From NCBI GenBank assembly GCA_038230835.1, contig JBBRMM010000011.1:1-64000 (forward strand): a stretch of DNA of 64,000 nt. The letters are read 5' to 3'. The translations under genes and the position numbers were made by a program. This document shows, in pieces, positions 50,584 to 58,683 of the stretch (position 1 is its first letter; every line of letters starts with the position of its first letter). This DNA is from DASUHT01 sp038230835. Its GTDB lineage: Bacteria > Actinomycetota > Thermoleophilia > Gaiellales > JAICJC01. A model generated the notes under the pieces. It had not been told where the DNA came from. It did not search any database and saw only the letters and a program-made list of their open reading frames with translations.

Positions 50584-50986
50584 GGGTCGAGGTGGCCCAC
50601 CGCTGCTCGGCGCCGCCCGAGACGGTGTGGGAGTGGATCGCCGATCCCCACCGGCACATCCGGATGCTGCCCGAGTCGGTGCGCGCGGCCCGGGTGCTGG
50701 ACGACGGCGACATGGAGGCCGAGCTGCACGCCGGTGGCGTCACCGAGCTGATGCGTGTGCGGATCACGGCCGCGGATCCACCGCGCAGGCTCGAGGAGCA
50801 GCGGGTGGACGGGTGCGCGAGGGGCGGACGGTGTTCACGCTCCGACCGGACGGCGACGGGACCCTGGTCACGCTGGTCAGCGAGGTCGACCTGCCGCGGC
50901 TGCTGGCCGGGTTCGCCAAGCCGCTGGTCACCCGGTCGCTGACCGATCAGCTCGAGAATCTCGATCGCCTGAGCGCCGCGGGTTAA
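50580..50986 (+). pseudogene. SRPBCC family protein gene interrupted by a frameshift
   Basis: The N-terminal part (MRVEVAHRCSAPPETVWEWI ... RRLEEQRVDG) is a typical START/polyketide-cyclase-like SRPBCC fold and runs in one frame to about 50813. The expected C-terminal half (VREGRTVFTLRPDGDGT, LVSEVDLPRLLAGFAKPLV) continues in another frame to the TAA at 50984. Restoring one G in the run GGG at 50811-50813 would rejoin them into a protein of about 135 residues. Either the gene is recently inactivated or the sequence has a homopolymer error. It is coupled to mqnC and may bind a lipid or quinone intermediate. Confidence 0.8.
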
Positions 50987-51008
50987 TCCAACTGGGCCGC
51001 GTCCGGGG

Positions 51009-51036
51009 TTGACGCCGTGGTATCGAAAGGTATGCT
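51009..51036 (+). promoter_or_regulatory. Near-consensus leaderless promoter
   Basis: TTGACG (51009-51014), a 16-bp spacer, and TATGCT (51031-51036), which ends 7 nt before the ATG at 51044. This is among the clearest -35/-10 pairs in the window and sets the start of the HTH regulator gene. Confidence 0.75.
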
Positions 51037-51043
51037 TCAAAAC

Positions 51044-51658
51044 ATGTCTTTTGACAGCACGGGGGATCACCCGCCCGACGTCCCCCCGACCCGCGAGTTG
51101 ACCGACCCGCGAGCGATGCGCGCGCTCGCCCATCCCACCCGCCTCGACCTGCTCGAGCTGCTCGCACGTGAGGGCGAGCTGACCGCCACCCGGGCCGGTG
51201 AGCTGCTGGGGCTGTCCGCCGCCAACTGCTCGTTTCATCTCCGCCAGCTGGCCAAGTATGGATTCGTCGAGGAGACCGGTGGCGCCCGAGGGCGCAACCG
51301 GCCCTGGCGGGTGGTCTCGCTGTCGCACCGCTGGTCGGAGTCCGGCGCCGACGTGGCCGCAGCGGCGTCGGCGACCATGCTCTCGCTGATCGTCTGGGAG
51401 CGGGAGCTGGCGCGGGCAGCCGAGTTCCTCGCCCGCCAGTCTGACGAACCCGAGGCCTGGCGCGAGGCGGCCTTCGGGTCGACCGGAATCACCTATCTGA
51501 CGGTCGCGGAGCTGACCGCGCTCGGGCAGGCGGTGGAGGCGCTGCTGCTCCCCTACCTCGGGCGCCTGGGCGACCCGCAGCGGCGGCCCGCCGATGCCCG
51601 CCCGGTCTCGTTCGTGGCCGCATCGTTCCCGCTCGAACCGACGCCCTCGGGAGCCTGA
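51044..51658 (+). CDS. ArsR-like winged-helix transcriptional regulator
   Basis: A 204-residue regulator. The winged HTH spans about residues 18-85: MRALAHPTRLDLLELLAREG, LTATRAGELLGLSAANCSFH (recognition helix) and the wing GARGRNRPWRVV. The rest is helical and may form a dimer. The longer reading from GTG 51017 would run through the promoter, so I chose ATG 51044. It overlaps the MFS exporter start (TGATG), suggesting that it represses the pair; ligand unknown. Confidence 0.85.
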   Translation: MSFDSTGDHPPDVPPTRELTDPRAMRALAHPTRLDLLELLAREGELTATRAGELLGLSAANCSFHLRQLAKYGFVEETGGARGRNRPWRVVSLSHRWSESGADVAAAASATMLSLIVWERELARAAEFLARQSDEPEAWREAAFGSTGITYLTVAELTALGQAVEALLLPYLGRLGDPQRRPADARPVSFVAASFPLEPTPSGA

Positions 51659-52965
51659 TGGAACTCCTGCGCGACCGCGACGCCCGCGTGCTGTTGAGCG
51701 GCGAGACGCTTTCGATGCTCGGTGACCGTGCCATGTTCCTCGCGCTCGGGATCTGGGTGAAGACGCTGACCGGATCGAGCGCCGACGCCGGGCTGGTGTT
51801 CTTCATGCTGGCACTGCCGACCTTGTTCGGGCCGGCGGCCGGGCTGGTGGTCGATCGCGTCCGCCGGCGGCGGCTGATGATCGTCACCGACGTGACCATA
51901 GCCGCCGCCCTGCTGCCGCTCCTGCTCGTGCACTCGCGCGACCGGGTGTGGCTGATCTACGTGGTCGCCGCCGCCTACGGGACGGCCTCGATCCTGTTCG
52001 GCTCGGCCCGCTCGGCGCTGCTCACCGAGATGCTTCCCGAGCGGCTGCTGCCGTCGGCCAACGCCGCCCTTCAGTCGATCTCGGAGAGCATGCGGCTGCT
52101 CGCTCCGGTGGCCGGCGCCGGCCTCTTCGCGCTGCTCGGTGGCGGCGCGGTGGCGGTGCTCGACAGCCTCACGTTTCTCGCCTCTGCGGCGTGCCTCGCC
52201 CGCCTTCGCCACCACGACGTGCGGCCGACGCCCGGCGAGTCCCACTTTGTGGCGCAGCTGACGGCCGGGGCTCGGCACATAGCCCGCACGCCCGCGCTGC
52301 GCCGGGTGGTGCTGGCGGTGGCGGTCGCGCTGCTGGTGGTCGGGTTCGCCGAGACGCTGATCTTCACGGTGATCCAGGTGCAGCTGCATCGCCGGCCGTC
52401 GTTCTTCGGGGTCCTCGGCTTCGCGCAGGGGGTGGGAGCGGTTGCGGGCGGTCTGGTGGCGGCACCCGCGCTTCGCCGGTTGGGGGACGCGCGGCTGGTG
52501 GCGGCCGGCATGGCGCTCTTCGCCGTCGGCGACGGTTTGCTGCTGGTGCCCGACGTCGCCGTCGTCCTGGCCGGAATCGGGGTGGCGGGCGTCGGCATCT
52601 CGTGGGCGGTGATCGGGTTCGGCACCGCGATCCAGCTGCGCACTCCGCCCGACCTTCAGGGTCGCGTGTACTCGGCGGCCGACACGCTCGTCGGGGTGCC
52701 GCAGACGTTCTCGATCGCTCTCGGCGCGGTGGCGTCCACGGTTGTCGACTTCCGGCTGCTGCTGATCGTGATGGCCGTCGTGACCGCCGGGTGCGGTGCG
52801 GTGCTGGCCGTCCGTGGCGAGGCTGATCGCCCCCCTGCTGACTACACTCCGCCGGATGCTCAACTCGCTCAACCATTGGGTGCAGACGACGGTGGGGAAC
52901 CACGGCCTGCCGGCGGTGTTCGCGCTGATGGTGCTGGAGAGCGCGTGCATCCCCGTCCCGAGTGA
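51658..52965 (+). CDS. MFS transporter (macrolide-efflux/MFS_3-like), C terminus overlapping DedA
   Basis: A 435-residue transporter with about 12 hydrophobic helices; LSGETLSMLGDRAMFLALGIW in helix 1 and GLVVDRVRRRRLM in the helix 2-3 loop are typical of this drug-efflux branch. The helical part ends near residue 395. The last 36-40 residues are Pro/Gly-rich (PPADYTPPDAQLAQP and on) and lie over the start of the dedA gene in another frame, so the normal stop may have been lost by a small mutation. It is translated with the upstream regulator. Confidence 0.85.
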   Translation: MELLRDRDARVLLSGETLSMLGDRAMFLALGIWVKTLTGSSADAGLVFFMLALPTLFGPAAGLVVDRVRRRRLMIVTDVTIAAALLPLLLVHSRDRVWLIYVVAAAYGTASILFGSARSALLTEMLPERLLPSANAALQSISESMRLLAPVAGAGLFALLGGGAVAVLDSLTFLASAACLARLRHHDVRPTPGESHFVAQLTAGARHIARTPALRRVVLAVAVALLVVGFAETLIFTVIQVQLHRRPSFFGVLGFAQGVGAVAGGLVAAPALRRLGDARLVAAGMALFAVGDGLLLVPDVAVVLAGIGVAGVGISWAVIGFGTAIQLRTPPDLQGRVYSAADTLVGVPQTFSIALGAVASTVVDFRLLLIVMAVVTAGCGAVLAVRGEADRPPADYTPPDAQLAQPLGADDGGEPRPAGGVRADGAGERVHPRPE

Positions 52966-53449
52966 GGTGACCATGATCTTCGCGGGCTATCTGGTCTCGC
53001 AGGGCCGGATGAGCTTCGTGGCGGCGGTGCTGGTCGGCTCGTTCGCCAACCTGGTCGGGTCGTGGATCGCGTGGGCGGCGGGGGCCTACGGCGTCGACTC
53101 GGTGCTCATGCGCTCGGCCGCCAACCGGCGCCACCTCGAGCAAGCAACCCGCTGGTTCGAGCGCTACGGCACGCCCACGGTGTTCTTCTCGCGGATGCTC
53201 CCGCTCGTGCGCACGTTCATCTCCCTGCCGGCCGGTATTGCCCGGATGCCGCTCGGACGGTTCTCAGCTCTGACCTTCCTCGGCTGCCTGCCGTGGTGCC
53301 TGCTGCTGGTGGCGATCGGCGATGTGGCCGGGAACAACTGGGACTCCTGGCACCAGCGCCTGCACTATCTGGACTACCTGATGCTGGCAGCGGCGTTCGC
53401 GATCGTGGTGGCCTGGGTACTGCGTCGGCGGCGCGCGGTCGCAAACTAA
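52856..53449 (+). CDS. DedA family membrane protein
   Basis: A 197-residue protein with the DedA/VTT fold, thought to flip or maintain polyprenyl phosphates and phospholipids across the membrane. Motifs are LESACIPVPSEVTMIFAGYL (the conserved Glu of helix 1) and FFSRMLPLVRTFISLPAGIA-type Arg region (SRMLPLVRTFISLPAG). TACACT (52843-52848) ends 7 nt before the ATG, so it has its own promoter inside the end of the MFS gene. Its position before the polysaccharide genes fits undecaprenyl phosphate recycling. Confidence 0.9.
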   Translation: MLNSLNHWVQTTVGNHGLPAVFALMVLESACIPVPSEVTMIFAGYLVSQGRMSFVAAVLVGSFANLVGSWIAWAAGAYGVDSVLMRSAANRRHLEQATRWFERYGTPTVFFSRMLPLVRTFISLPAGIARMPLGRFSALTFLGCLPWCLLLVAIGDVAGNNWDSWHQRLHYLDYLMLAAAFAIVVAWVLRRRRAVAN

Positions 53450-53460
53450 GCTTCGCCGTC

Positions 53461-54570
53461 GTGCCGGTGCCCCTGATGGACATCCGCGGCCAGTACGCCG
53501 CTCTGCTGCCCGAGATCAAGCAGGCCGTAGCCGACGTGATCGAGTCCGGCCGCTTCATCCTGGGGCCGAACGGGCGGGCGCTCGAGGAGGAGATCGCAGC
53601 GTCGGTCGGCGCCGGCCACGCTGTCGGGGTGGCCAACGGTACGGATGCGCTGGTGATCGGTCTGGAGGCCCTGGGTATCGGCCGCGGCGACGAGGTGATC
53701 ACGACGCCGTTCACGTTCTATGCGACCGCCGAGGCGATCGCTCGGGTCGGGGCGACGCCGGTGTTCGCCGACATCGATCCGGCCACCTTCAACATCGATC
53801 CGGCAGCGGCCGAGGCCGCCGTCACCGAGCGCACCCGCGCCCTGATGGTCGTCCACGTGTTCGGTCAGCCTGCCGACATGGGCGCCTTCCGGGATCTGTG
53901 CGATCGCTACGGCCTGGCGCTGATCGAGGACGCGGCGCAGGCCTTCGGCGCATCCTACGAGGGCCGCGGCGCCGGCAGCCTCGGTGATCTCGCCACCTTC
54001 TCGTTCTTCCCGACCAAGAACTTCCCGGCCATGGGCGATGCGGGCATGGTGGTCAGCTCGAGCGGCGAGCTGGCCGAGCGGGTGCGCATGCTGCGCTTCC
54101 ACGGCTCGCGGGACAAGCGAAGCTTCGAGTACGTCGGCGTGAACTCCCGGCTGGACGAGATTCAGGCGGTGATCCTGCGCCGGTTCCTGCCCGAGGTGGA
54201 CGGCTGGAACGACGCTCGCCGCACGGTCGCGGCGCGCTATGGGCAGCTGGGACTCGGTGAGCTGGTCGTTCTCCCGGTGGAGCCACCCGGGCGGCGGCAC
54301 ATCTACCACCTGTACGTCGTTCGCAGCGACCGTAGAGACGCACTGGTGCGGGGTCTGCGGGACGCCGGCATCGGCGTCAACACCTACTACGACACTCCGC
54401 TCCACCTGCAGCCGGTATTCGCGCATCTCGGGCACCGTGAGGGCTCGTTCCCGGAAGCCGAGCGGGCGGGGCGGGAGACGCTGGCGCTGCCCATGTTCCC
54501 GACGCTCACCGAGGTCCAGCAGCTCGAAGTCGTGGATGCGGTGCGCGCCGCATGCCAGGCGGCCGCGTAG
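53461..54570 (+). CDS. DegT/DnrJ/EryC1 family sugar aminotransferase
   Basis: A 369-residue PLP-dependent aminotransferase acting on keto nucleotide sugars. The sequence shows MDIRGQYAALLPEIKQAV, GVANGTDALVIGLEALGIG (PLP phosphate), ALIEDAAQAFGASYEGRGAG (the Asp on the pyridine nitrogen) and the Lys in SFFPTKNFPAMGDAGMV, with the substrate-side GVNSRLDEIQAVILRRFLP. GTG 53461 is chosen, with TAAGCT 8 nt before it; ATG 53476 is an alternative. It probably makes an amino sugar for a surface glycan. Confidence 0.92.
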   Translation: MPVPLMDIRGQYAALLPEIKQAVADVIESGRFILGPNGRALEEEIAASVGAGHAVGVANGTDALVIGLEALGIGRGDEVITTPFTFYATAEAIARVGATPVFADIDPATFNIDPAAAEAAVTERTRALMVVHVFGQPADMGAFRDLCDRYGLALIEDAAQAFGASYEGRGAGSLGDLATFSFFPTKNFPAMGDAGMVVSSSGELAERVRMLRFHGSRDKRSFEYVGVNSRLDEIQAVILRRFLPEVDGWNDARRTVAARYGQLGLGELVVLPVEPPGRRHIYHLYVVRSDRRDALVRGLRDAGIGVNTYYDTPLHLQPVFAHLGHREGSFPEAERAGRETLALPMFPTLTEVQQLEVVDAVRAACQAAA

Positions 54571-54583
54571 GCTGCTCCAGACC

Positions 54584-55591
54584 GTGAAGGTCTGGATCGA
54601 TCTCACCAACTCGCCGCACGTGGTCATCTTCGCGCCGCTCGTCGAACGGATGCGTGCGCGCGGCTGGGAGGTGCGGGTCACGGCCCGCGACTTCGCCCAG
54701 ACGCTCGAGCTGCTCGAGTTGCACCGCATCGAGCACACGGTGATCGGCCATCATGGCGGCGGTTCGCGGATCGGCAAGGCGCGGGCGGCGGGCGACCGGG
54801 TGGCGGGGATGGTGCGCTTCGGCAGGCGGGGGCGCTTCGAGGTGGCGGTTGCCCACGGCTCGACCGACCTGCCGATGGCCTGTCGCGTGCTGCGGATTCG
54901 CAACACGACGATGTTCGACTACGAGTTCGCTCGGCTTCAACATTCGCTCAACTGCCGGCTTGCGCAGCGGGTGCTGATCCCCGATGCGATCCCACCCGAG
55001 CGTGTGTCGCGCTACGGGGCACGCGGCGGCCGGCTGGTGCGCTATCCGGGGCTCAAGGAGGAGTACTACCTGGCCGGGTTCGAGCCCGATCCAGAGGTGC
55101 CGCTGTCGCTCGGTCTGGACGGTTCCCGGATCGGGATGGTGTTGCGGCCGCCGGCCGACGTGGCTCTGTACCACCGGTTCGAGAACCCGCTCTTCGACGA
55201 GCTGCTGGAACATCTGGCGGCGCGGGACGACGTGCGGGCCGTGGTGCTCCCGCGCACGCCCGAGCAGGCCCAGCGGATCCGCCGGCTCGAACTACCGTCG
55301 CTGGTCGTGCCGGAGCGTGCGGTTGACGGCCACAGCCTCGTGGCGGGGGCCGACCTGGTGGTGAGCGCCGGTGGCACCATGAACCGCGAGGCGGTGGTGC
55401 TGGGCACCCCGGTGTACACGACCTTCGCCGGACGGCTGGGCGGCGTCGACGAGCGGCTGATCGCCGAGGGCGCGCTGCGGCCGCTGACATCGCTCGAGGA
55501 CCTCGTCATCGAGCGCAAGCCACTTGGTGGGACGCCGCGGCGGCGGCGCGATCCGGACCGGCTCGTCGACCTGGCGGTGGGGGGCTTGTGA
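54584..55591 (+). CDS. DUF354 family protein (glycosyltransferase/epimerase GT-B-like)
   Basis: A 335-residue protein of the DUF354 family, whose fold resembles UDP-GlcNAc 2-epimerase and MurG. It opens KVWIDLTNSPHVVIFAPLV and has RYPGLKEEYYLAGF mid-way and ADLVVSAGGTMNREAVVLGTP-like segment (VSAGGTMNREAVVLGTP), the nucleotide-binding loop, near the C terminus. The exact reaction is unknown. Located 13 bp after the sugar aminotransferase gene, it probably acts in the same polysaccharide pathway. Confidence 0.85.
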   Translation: MKVWIDLTNSPHVVIFAPLVERMRARGWEVRVTARDFAQTLELLELHRIEHTVIGHHGGGSRIGKARAAGDRVAGMVRFGRRGRFEVAVAHGSTDLPMACRVLRIRNTTMFDYEFARLQHSLNCRLAQRVLIPDAIPPERVSRYGARGGRLVRYPGLKEEYYLAGFEPDPEVPLSLGLDGSRIGMVLRPPADVALYHRFENPLFDELLEHLAARDDVRAVVLPRTPEQAQRIRRLELPSLVVPERAVDGHSLVAGADLVVSAGGTMNREAVVLGTPVYTTFAGRLGGVDERLIAEGALRPLTSLEDLVIERKPLGGTPRRRRDPDRLVDLAVGGL

Positions 55592-55682
55592 CCCACAGGT
55601 CAACTGTTGCCGCTCCCCGCGTCCTTGCGAGGCTCGGTTCTCGCCGTCCAGGACACCAGGGAGGTATCGATCAACCATCTGG

Positions 55683-56260
55683 CTAGGTGAACCGGACGAC
55701 GTAGGTACCCGACCCGGCACCGGCTGTGAAGAAGAGCTCTGCGAGCCCGCGGCGGGAGGCGCGCCAGGTGATGTCGCGTGACCCCTCGGTGTGCATCGAG
55801 GCTCCACCGACCGTCAGCTCGACGGTCTGCGCGTCGAAGCCGAGATGGAAGCGAACGGTGGTCCCAACCTGCAGATGCAGGATGGGAACATGCGGCCATA
55901 TCGACGGGTCAGTGGAGTCAGCGCATCGTTCGGAGTCGCCGGATTGCCAGCAGTTCGAGCCGAGCGCCATCCATCGCGAGCGGCGTGGTACTGCGCCATG
56001 GCGTCGGTCTCGCTCAGCCGCCCAGCCAGCCACGCCGCCAGCGCCTCGGCGAGGAGCACTGCATGGAGTCCCGCCGTGTCCATCCCCGCTCCCGTCCAGG
56101 GGTCCTGATGCACTGACGCGTCGCCGACCAGCGCCCATCCGGGACCCGCCGGTCGCCGCACCCAGTTGGCCTCGGGTGGCCCACCCGCCGGGCGTCCGAC
56201 GGGCGTCGCCCCAGCGGATGGCGGCGATCGGTGTGCAGCTTATACCTGCCGGCCAACGTT
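55683..56260 (-). pseudogene. Decayed remnant of an FAD-dependent monooxygenase-like gene
   Basis: One minus-strand frame (about 55814-56160) reads GPGWALVGDASVHQDPWTG followed by GMDTAGLHAVLLAEALAAWL and AMAQYHAARD, the FAD-binding GDA motif and following helix of flavoprotein monooxygenases/hydroxylases. The N-terminal two-thirds is absent. A second frame, from ATG 55970 to 55683, encodes a beta-rich stretch (VGTTVRFHLGFDAQTVEL, then GLAELFFTAGAGSGTYVV) that may be the displaced C terminus or a separate 95-residue protein. The remnant stops at the lysR promoter. I see no other gene between 55592 and 56274. Confidence 0.5.
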
Positions 56261-56268
56261 GATAAGCT
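56237..56268 (+). promoter_or_regulatory. lysR promoter with inverted repeat
   Basis: AGCTTAT (56237-56243) and ATAAGCT (56262-56268) are perfect inverted repeats 18 bp apart. The right arm contains TAAGCT (56263-56268), a -10 box ending 6 nt before the lysR ATG. LysR proteins commonly repress their own gene from such sites; binding is inferred. Confidence 0.5.
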
Positions 56269-56274
56269 TCCCGT

Positions 56275-57189
56275 ATGGATCTCCGCCAGCTGCAGACGTT
56301 CGTCGAGGTGGCCGACCGCGGTTCGTTCTCGGCTGCTGCGCAGGCTCTCGGCGTCACTCAGCCGGCGGTGAGCCAGCAGATCCAGACACTCGAGCGCTCG
56401 CTGGGGGCGACCCTGATCGACCGTTCGGGCAGGCGCGCCGAGCCCACCCCGGCCGGCGAGCAACTGCATCGCTACGCGCTGCGGATGCTCGCGGTGCGCG
56501 ACGAGTACGAACGTGACCGCGCATCGGGGGCGGAGGAGCTGATCGGGCACCTGCTGGTCGGCGCCAGCACCGGGCCGGGCGAGCACGTGCTGCCGGGCCT
56601 GCTGGGCGGCTTCCGAGCGGTGCACCCGCGGGTCAGCGTGACGTTGCGGGTGGAGGCCACCGGCACCGTTATCGAGCGTGTTCTCGAGCGCGAGCTCGAA
56701 CTCGGAGTGGTGGGTTCCCGCCGGGCCCGTCGATCGCTGGTGTTCGAACCGTTCCTGCGCGACCGGGTGGTGCTCGCCGTGCCGGCCGGCCACCGCTTCG
56801 CGGGGCGGTTGGTGTCACTTGCCGAGTTGGTCGCCGAGCCGCTGATCGTGATGCAGGAGGGAGCGGGGGTACGAAGCGTGATCGAGGGCGAGTTGCGGCG
56901 GGTCGGAGTGCGGCCGCGGGAGCTGAACGTGGCGATGGAGATGGGCCTTCAGGAGTCCGCGAAATCGGCGGTGGAAGCCGGGTACGGCGTGTCGTTCCTG
57001 TCCACGACAGCGATCGCCAAGGAGCTCGAGCTGGGATCACTCGCCACCGCCGAGGTGGATGGCATCGACCCGGCGCGCGACTTCTACTCGGTGCGCCTCG
57101 GATCGCGCAGAGCGGGTCGCTTGACCGGCGAGTTCGCAGCCTACTGCCGCCTGCAGCTTGCCGAATCGTTTGGCTCCAAATTCAGCTGA
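56275..57189 (+). CDS. LysR family transcriptional regulator (CysB/Cbl-like)
   Basis: A 304-residue LysR protein: HTH at residues 1-60 (LRQLQTFVEVADRGSFSAAA, TQPAVSQQIQTLERSLGATL) and an effector domain from about 90 (LLVGASTGPGEHVLPGLLGG). The overall pattern resembles regulators of sulphur or small-molecule metabolism, but the ligand is not clear. It diverges from the decayed monooxygenase remnant, which was probably its target. A perfect 13-bp hairpin follows the stop. Confidence 0.9.
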   Translation: MDLRQLQTFVEVADRGSFSAAAQALGVTQPAVSQQIQTLERSLGATLIDRSGRRAEPTPAGEQLHRYALRMLAVRDEYERDRASGAEELIGHLLVGASTGPGEHVLPGLLGGFRAVHPRVSVTLRVEATGTVIERVLERELELGVVGSRRARRSLVFEPFLRDRVVLAVPAGHRFAGRLVSLAELVAEPLIVMQEGAGVRSVIEGELRRVGVRPRELNVAMEMGLQESAKSAVEAGYGVSFLSTTAIAKELELGSLATAEVDGIDPARDFYSVRLGSRRAGRLTGEFAAYCRLQLAESFGSKFS

Positions 57190-57201
57190 CCTCGGTGATC
57201 C

Positions 57202-57231
57202 GCCTCGGGGCCGGGCTACCGGCCCCGAGGC
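57202..57231. terminator. Hairpin terminator after lysR
   Basis: GCCTCGGGGCCGG (57202-57214) pairs perfectly with CCGGCCCCGAGGC (57219-57231) around a GCTA loop. It separates lysR from the convergent small gene at 57236. Confidence 0.8.
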
Positions 57232-57235
57232 GCAG

Positions 57236-57397
57236 TCAGGCCTGGCTGTCGCCGCCGGTGGCGGGCTGCCGCTGCTGCTGGGCGTAGTACCAGGCCAGCA
57301 GCCGCTGCACGTCGACCGGTTCGTCGACGTCGCCGCAGGCGTCGTGCTCCTCCTGCAGCGCGAAGGCTCGCAGGTTGAGCGCGTCCGAGCGTTGCAT
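57236..57397 (-). CDS. Small acidic hypothetical protein (53 aa)
   Basis: A 53-residue frame MQRSDALNLRAFALQEEHDA... rich in Asp, Glu and Gln, with the helix-like segment VQRLLAWYYAQQQ. It starts at ATG 57397 behind a G-rich stretch and ends 4 bp from the lysR terminator. Base composition fits real coding DNA, but I recognise no family. It lies downstream of the 86-residue gene at 57486 and the Wzz-like gene, possibly in the same transcript. Confidence 0.4.
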   Translation of the reverse strand: MQRSDALNLRAFALQEEHDACGDVDEPVDVQRLLAWYYAQQQRQPATGGDSQA

Positions 57398-57485
57398 GGT
57401 TCCGATTCCCCCCCGGGTATCGTGTCGCGGAATTACCGCCGGCATGAGATCCATCGGCCGGCGGCTGCTGCGAGGCGATCCCCTG

Positions 57486-57746
57486 TTACGGGGTGTCGAG
57501 CCGGGCGTCCAGGCTCGCCCAGAAGCTGGCCAGCAGCGCCTCGGCCAGGCGCGGGTCGGTGTGCGCCGGGTTGAACACGTTCCGGTCGGCGTCGGCGCAC
57601 ACCTCGATCTCGGACAGGCGCACCGCACCGAGCGCCACCACCACGTCGTGCGGCAGTTGGAGCTCGTCCGCGGTGTAGTGCTTGAAGTGCAGGTCGGGAG
57701 CACGGTCGAGCAGTTGGGGCCAGTCGGGGCATGAGCGCGTCGCCAT
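57486..57746 (-). CDS. Hypothetical protein (86 aa) coupled to the Wzz-like gene
   Basis: An 86-residue soluble protein, MATRSCPDWPQLLDRAPDL onward, with a likely amphipathic helix LAEALLASFWASLDARLD at the C terminus. Its ATG overlaps the stop of the chain-length gene (TGATG), so it is translated with it. No family recognised. The coupling suggests a role in polysaccharide export or length control. Confidence 0.55.
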   Translation of the reverse strand: MATRSCPDWPQLLDRAPDLHFKHYTADELQLPHDVVVALGAVRLSEIEVCADADRNVFNPAHTDPRLAEALLASFWASLDARLDTP

Positions 57747-58660
57747 CACGCCACCGCGCGGTTCGCCGGCCGGCGCCGCAGCGCGTCCCACGCCAGCGCC
57801 AGCCCGATTCCGACGATCAGGCCGACGAAGGCGGCGACGATCAGCGAGCTGCGCCGGTTGGTGGCCGACACCGAGTGGCCGTTGGCCTTGGTGGACACAT
57901 AGGCAGACTCGATGTTCTTCGCGCTGACGAGCTGCAGGCGGTTGAGCGACAGCTGCGACTGCGTCCCGTTGATGTTGGCGGTATTGGACGAGATTCCGGA
58001 CAGCAGCGTCGCCAGAATGGCTGCTTTGCTGGCATCTGTGCCCGCGCCGCGCGCGAGTTCGTCGGCGGTCTTCTGAGCGACTGCGTTGTTTGCGGTGAGC
58101 CGTTCGATCGTCGCCTGTTCTGTTGAGATCGAATCGTCGAGGATGGTGATCTTCTGGTTCACGTACGCGTTCGCCGACTGCGCCACCAGCGCGGCCAGGC
58201 TGTTGGCGATGATTCCCGCCCTCCGGGCTCCCCACGGTCCCTGGGCCTCGACCGAATAGAAGCTGTTGCCGGCAGTCGTCTTGGTGCCCGAGGTGGTGGA
58301 GGTCGTGGAGGAGAGCAGGTGGGCGGTGACGCGCCCGCTGAGCGTCCCGGGCAGCACGCCTGCCGCGCGTGCGGCCGCGCTCTCTGCGCTGTCGGAGGTG
58401 ATCACGTGGGTGACGGCCGACGGGTTGGCGTAGGGGGGGTAGGCCAGAACCCCGCCGCCGGGAGCCAGCGGCTGCCCCATGTACACCGTAGCGGTGGCGT
58501 CGTACTGGCCGTGGGTCGAGCTGACGCCCTTCAGCACCACCAGCCCGACGGCGACGACGATCGTGAGCACGATCACGTACCACCGGCCCGCCGCCCGCTG
58601 TGCGTACTCGGAGACCCGCACCTCGGTGGTGCGCGTCTCAGCGGGCGGGCTGGATGACAT
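57746..58660 (-). CDS. Wzz-like polysaccharide chain-length/co-polymerase protein
   Basis: A 304-residue protein with two transmembrane helices flanking an extracytoplasmic domain: helix 1 WYVIVLTIVVAVGLVVLKGV (about residues 27-46) and helix 2 LIVAAFVGLIVGIGLALAWD near the C terminus. In between lies a Ser/Thr/Ala-rich, partly coiled region with no kinase domain. This is the layout of Wzz/CapA-type chain-length regulators. The frame extends far upstream, but ATG 58660 gives the expected topology and has TAGACT (58669-58674, minus strand) 8 nt before it. Confidence 0.75.
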   Translation of the reverse strand: MSSSPPAETRTTEVRVSEYAQRAAGRWYVIVLTIVVAVGLVVLKGVSSTHGQYDATATVYMGQPLAPGGGVLAYPPYANPSAVTHVITSDSAESAAARAAGVLPGTLSGRVTAHLLSSTTSTTSGTKTTAGNSFYSVEAQGPWGARRAGIIANSLAALVAQSANAYVNQKITILDDSISTEQATIERLTANNAVAQKTADELARGAGTDASKAAILATLLSGISSNTANINGTQSQLSLNRLQLVSAKNIESAYVSTKANGHSVSATNRRSSLIVAAFVGLIVGIGLALAWDALRRRPANRAVA

Positions 58661-58667
58661 GGGGCGG

Positions 58668-58674
58668 TAGTCTA
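58668..58674. promoter_or_regulatory. Shared divergent -10 region (wzz-like / GT4)
   Basis: The heptamer TAGTCTA is read as TAGACT on the minus strand (8 nt before the wzz-like ATG) and TAGTCT on the plus strand (10 nt before the GT4 ATG), so both start sites must compete for the same bases. Confidence 0.5.
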
Positions 58675-58683
58675 GCCCCGGCC

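Noticed and set aside
51553..52974. A 473-codon minus-strand frame opposite the MFS exporter
   Set aside because: Composition is His/Arg/Gln-rich and repetitive, with no domains; the plus-strand frame has clear transmembrane helices and MFS motifs.
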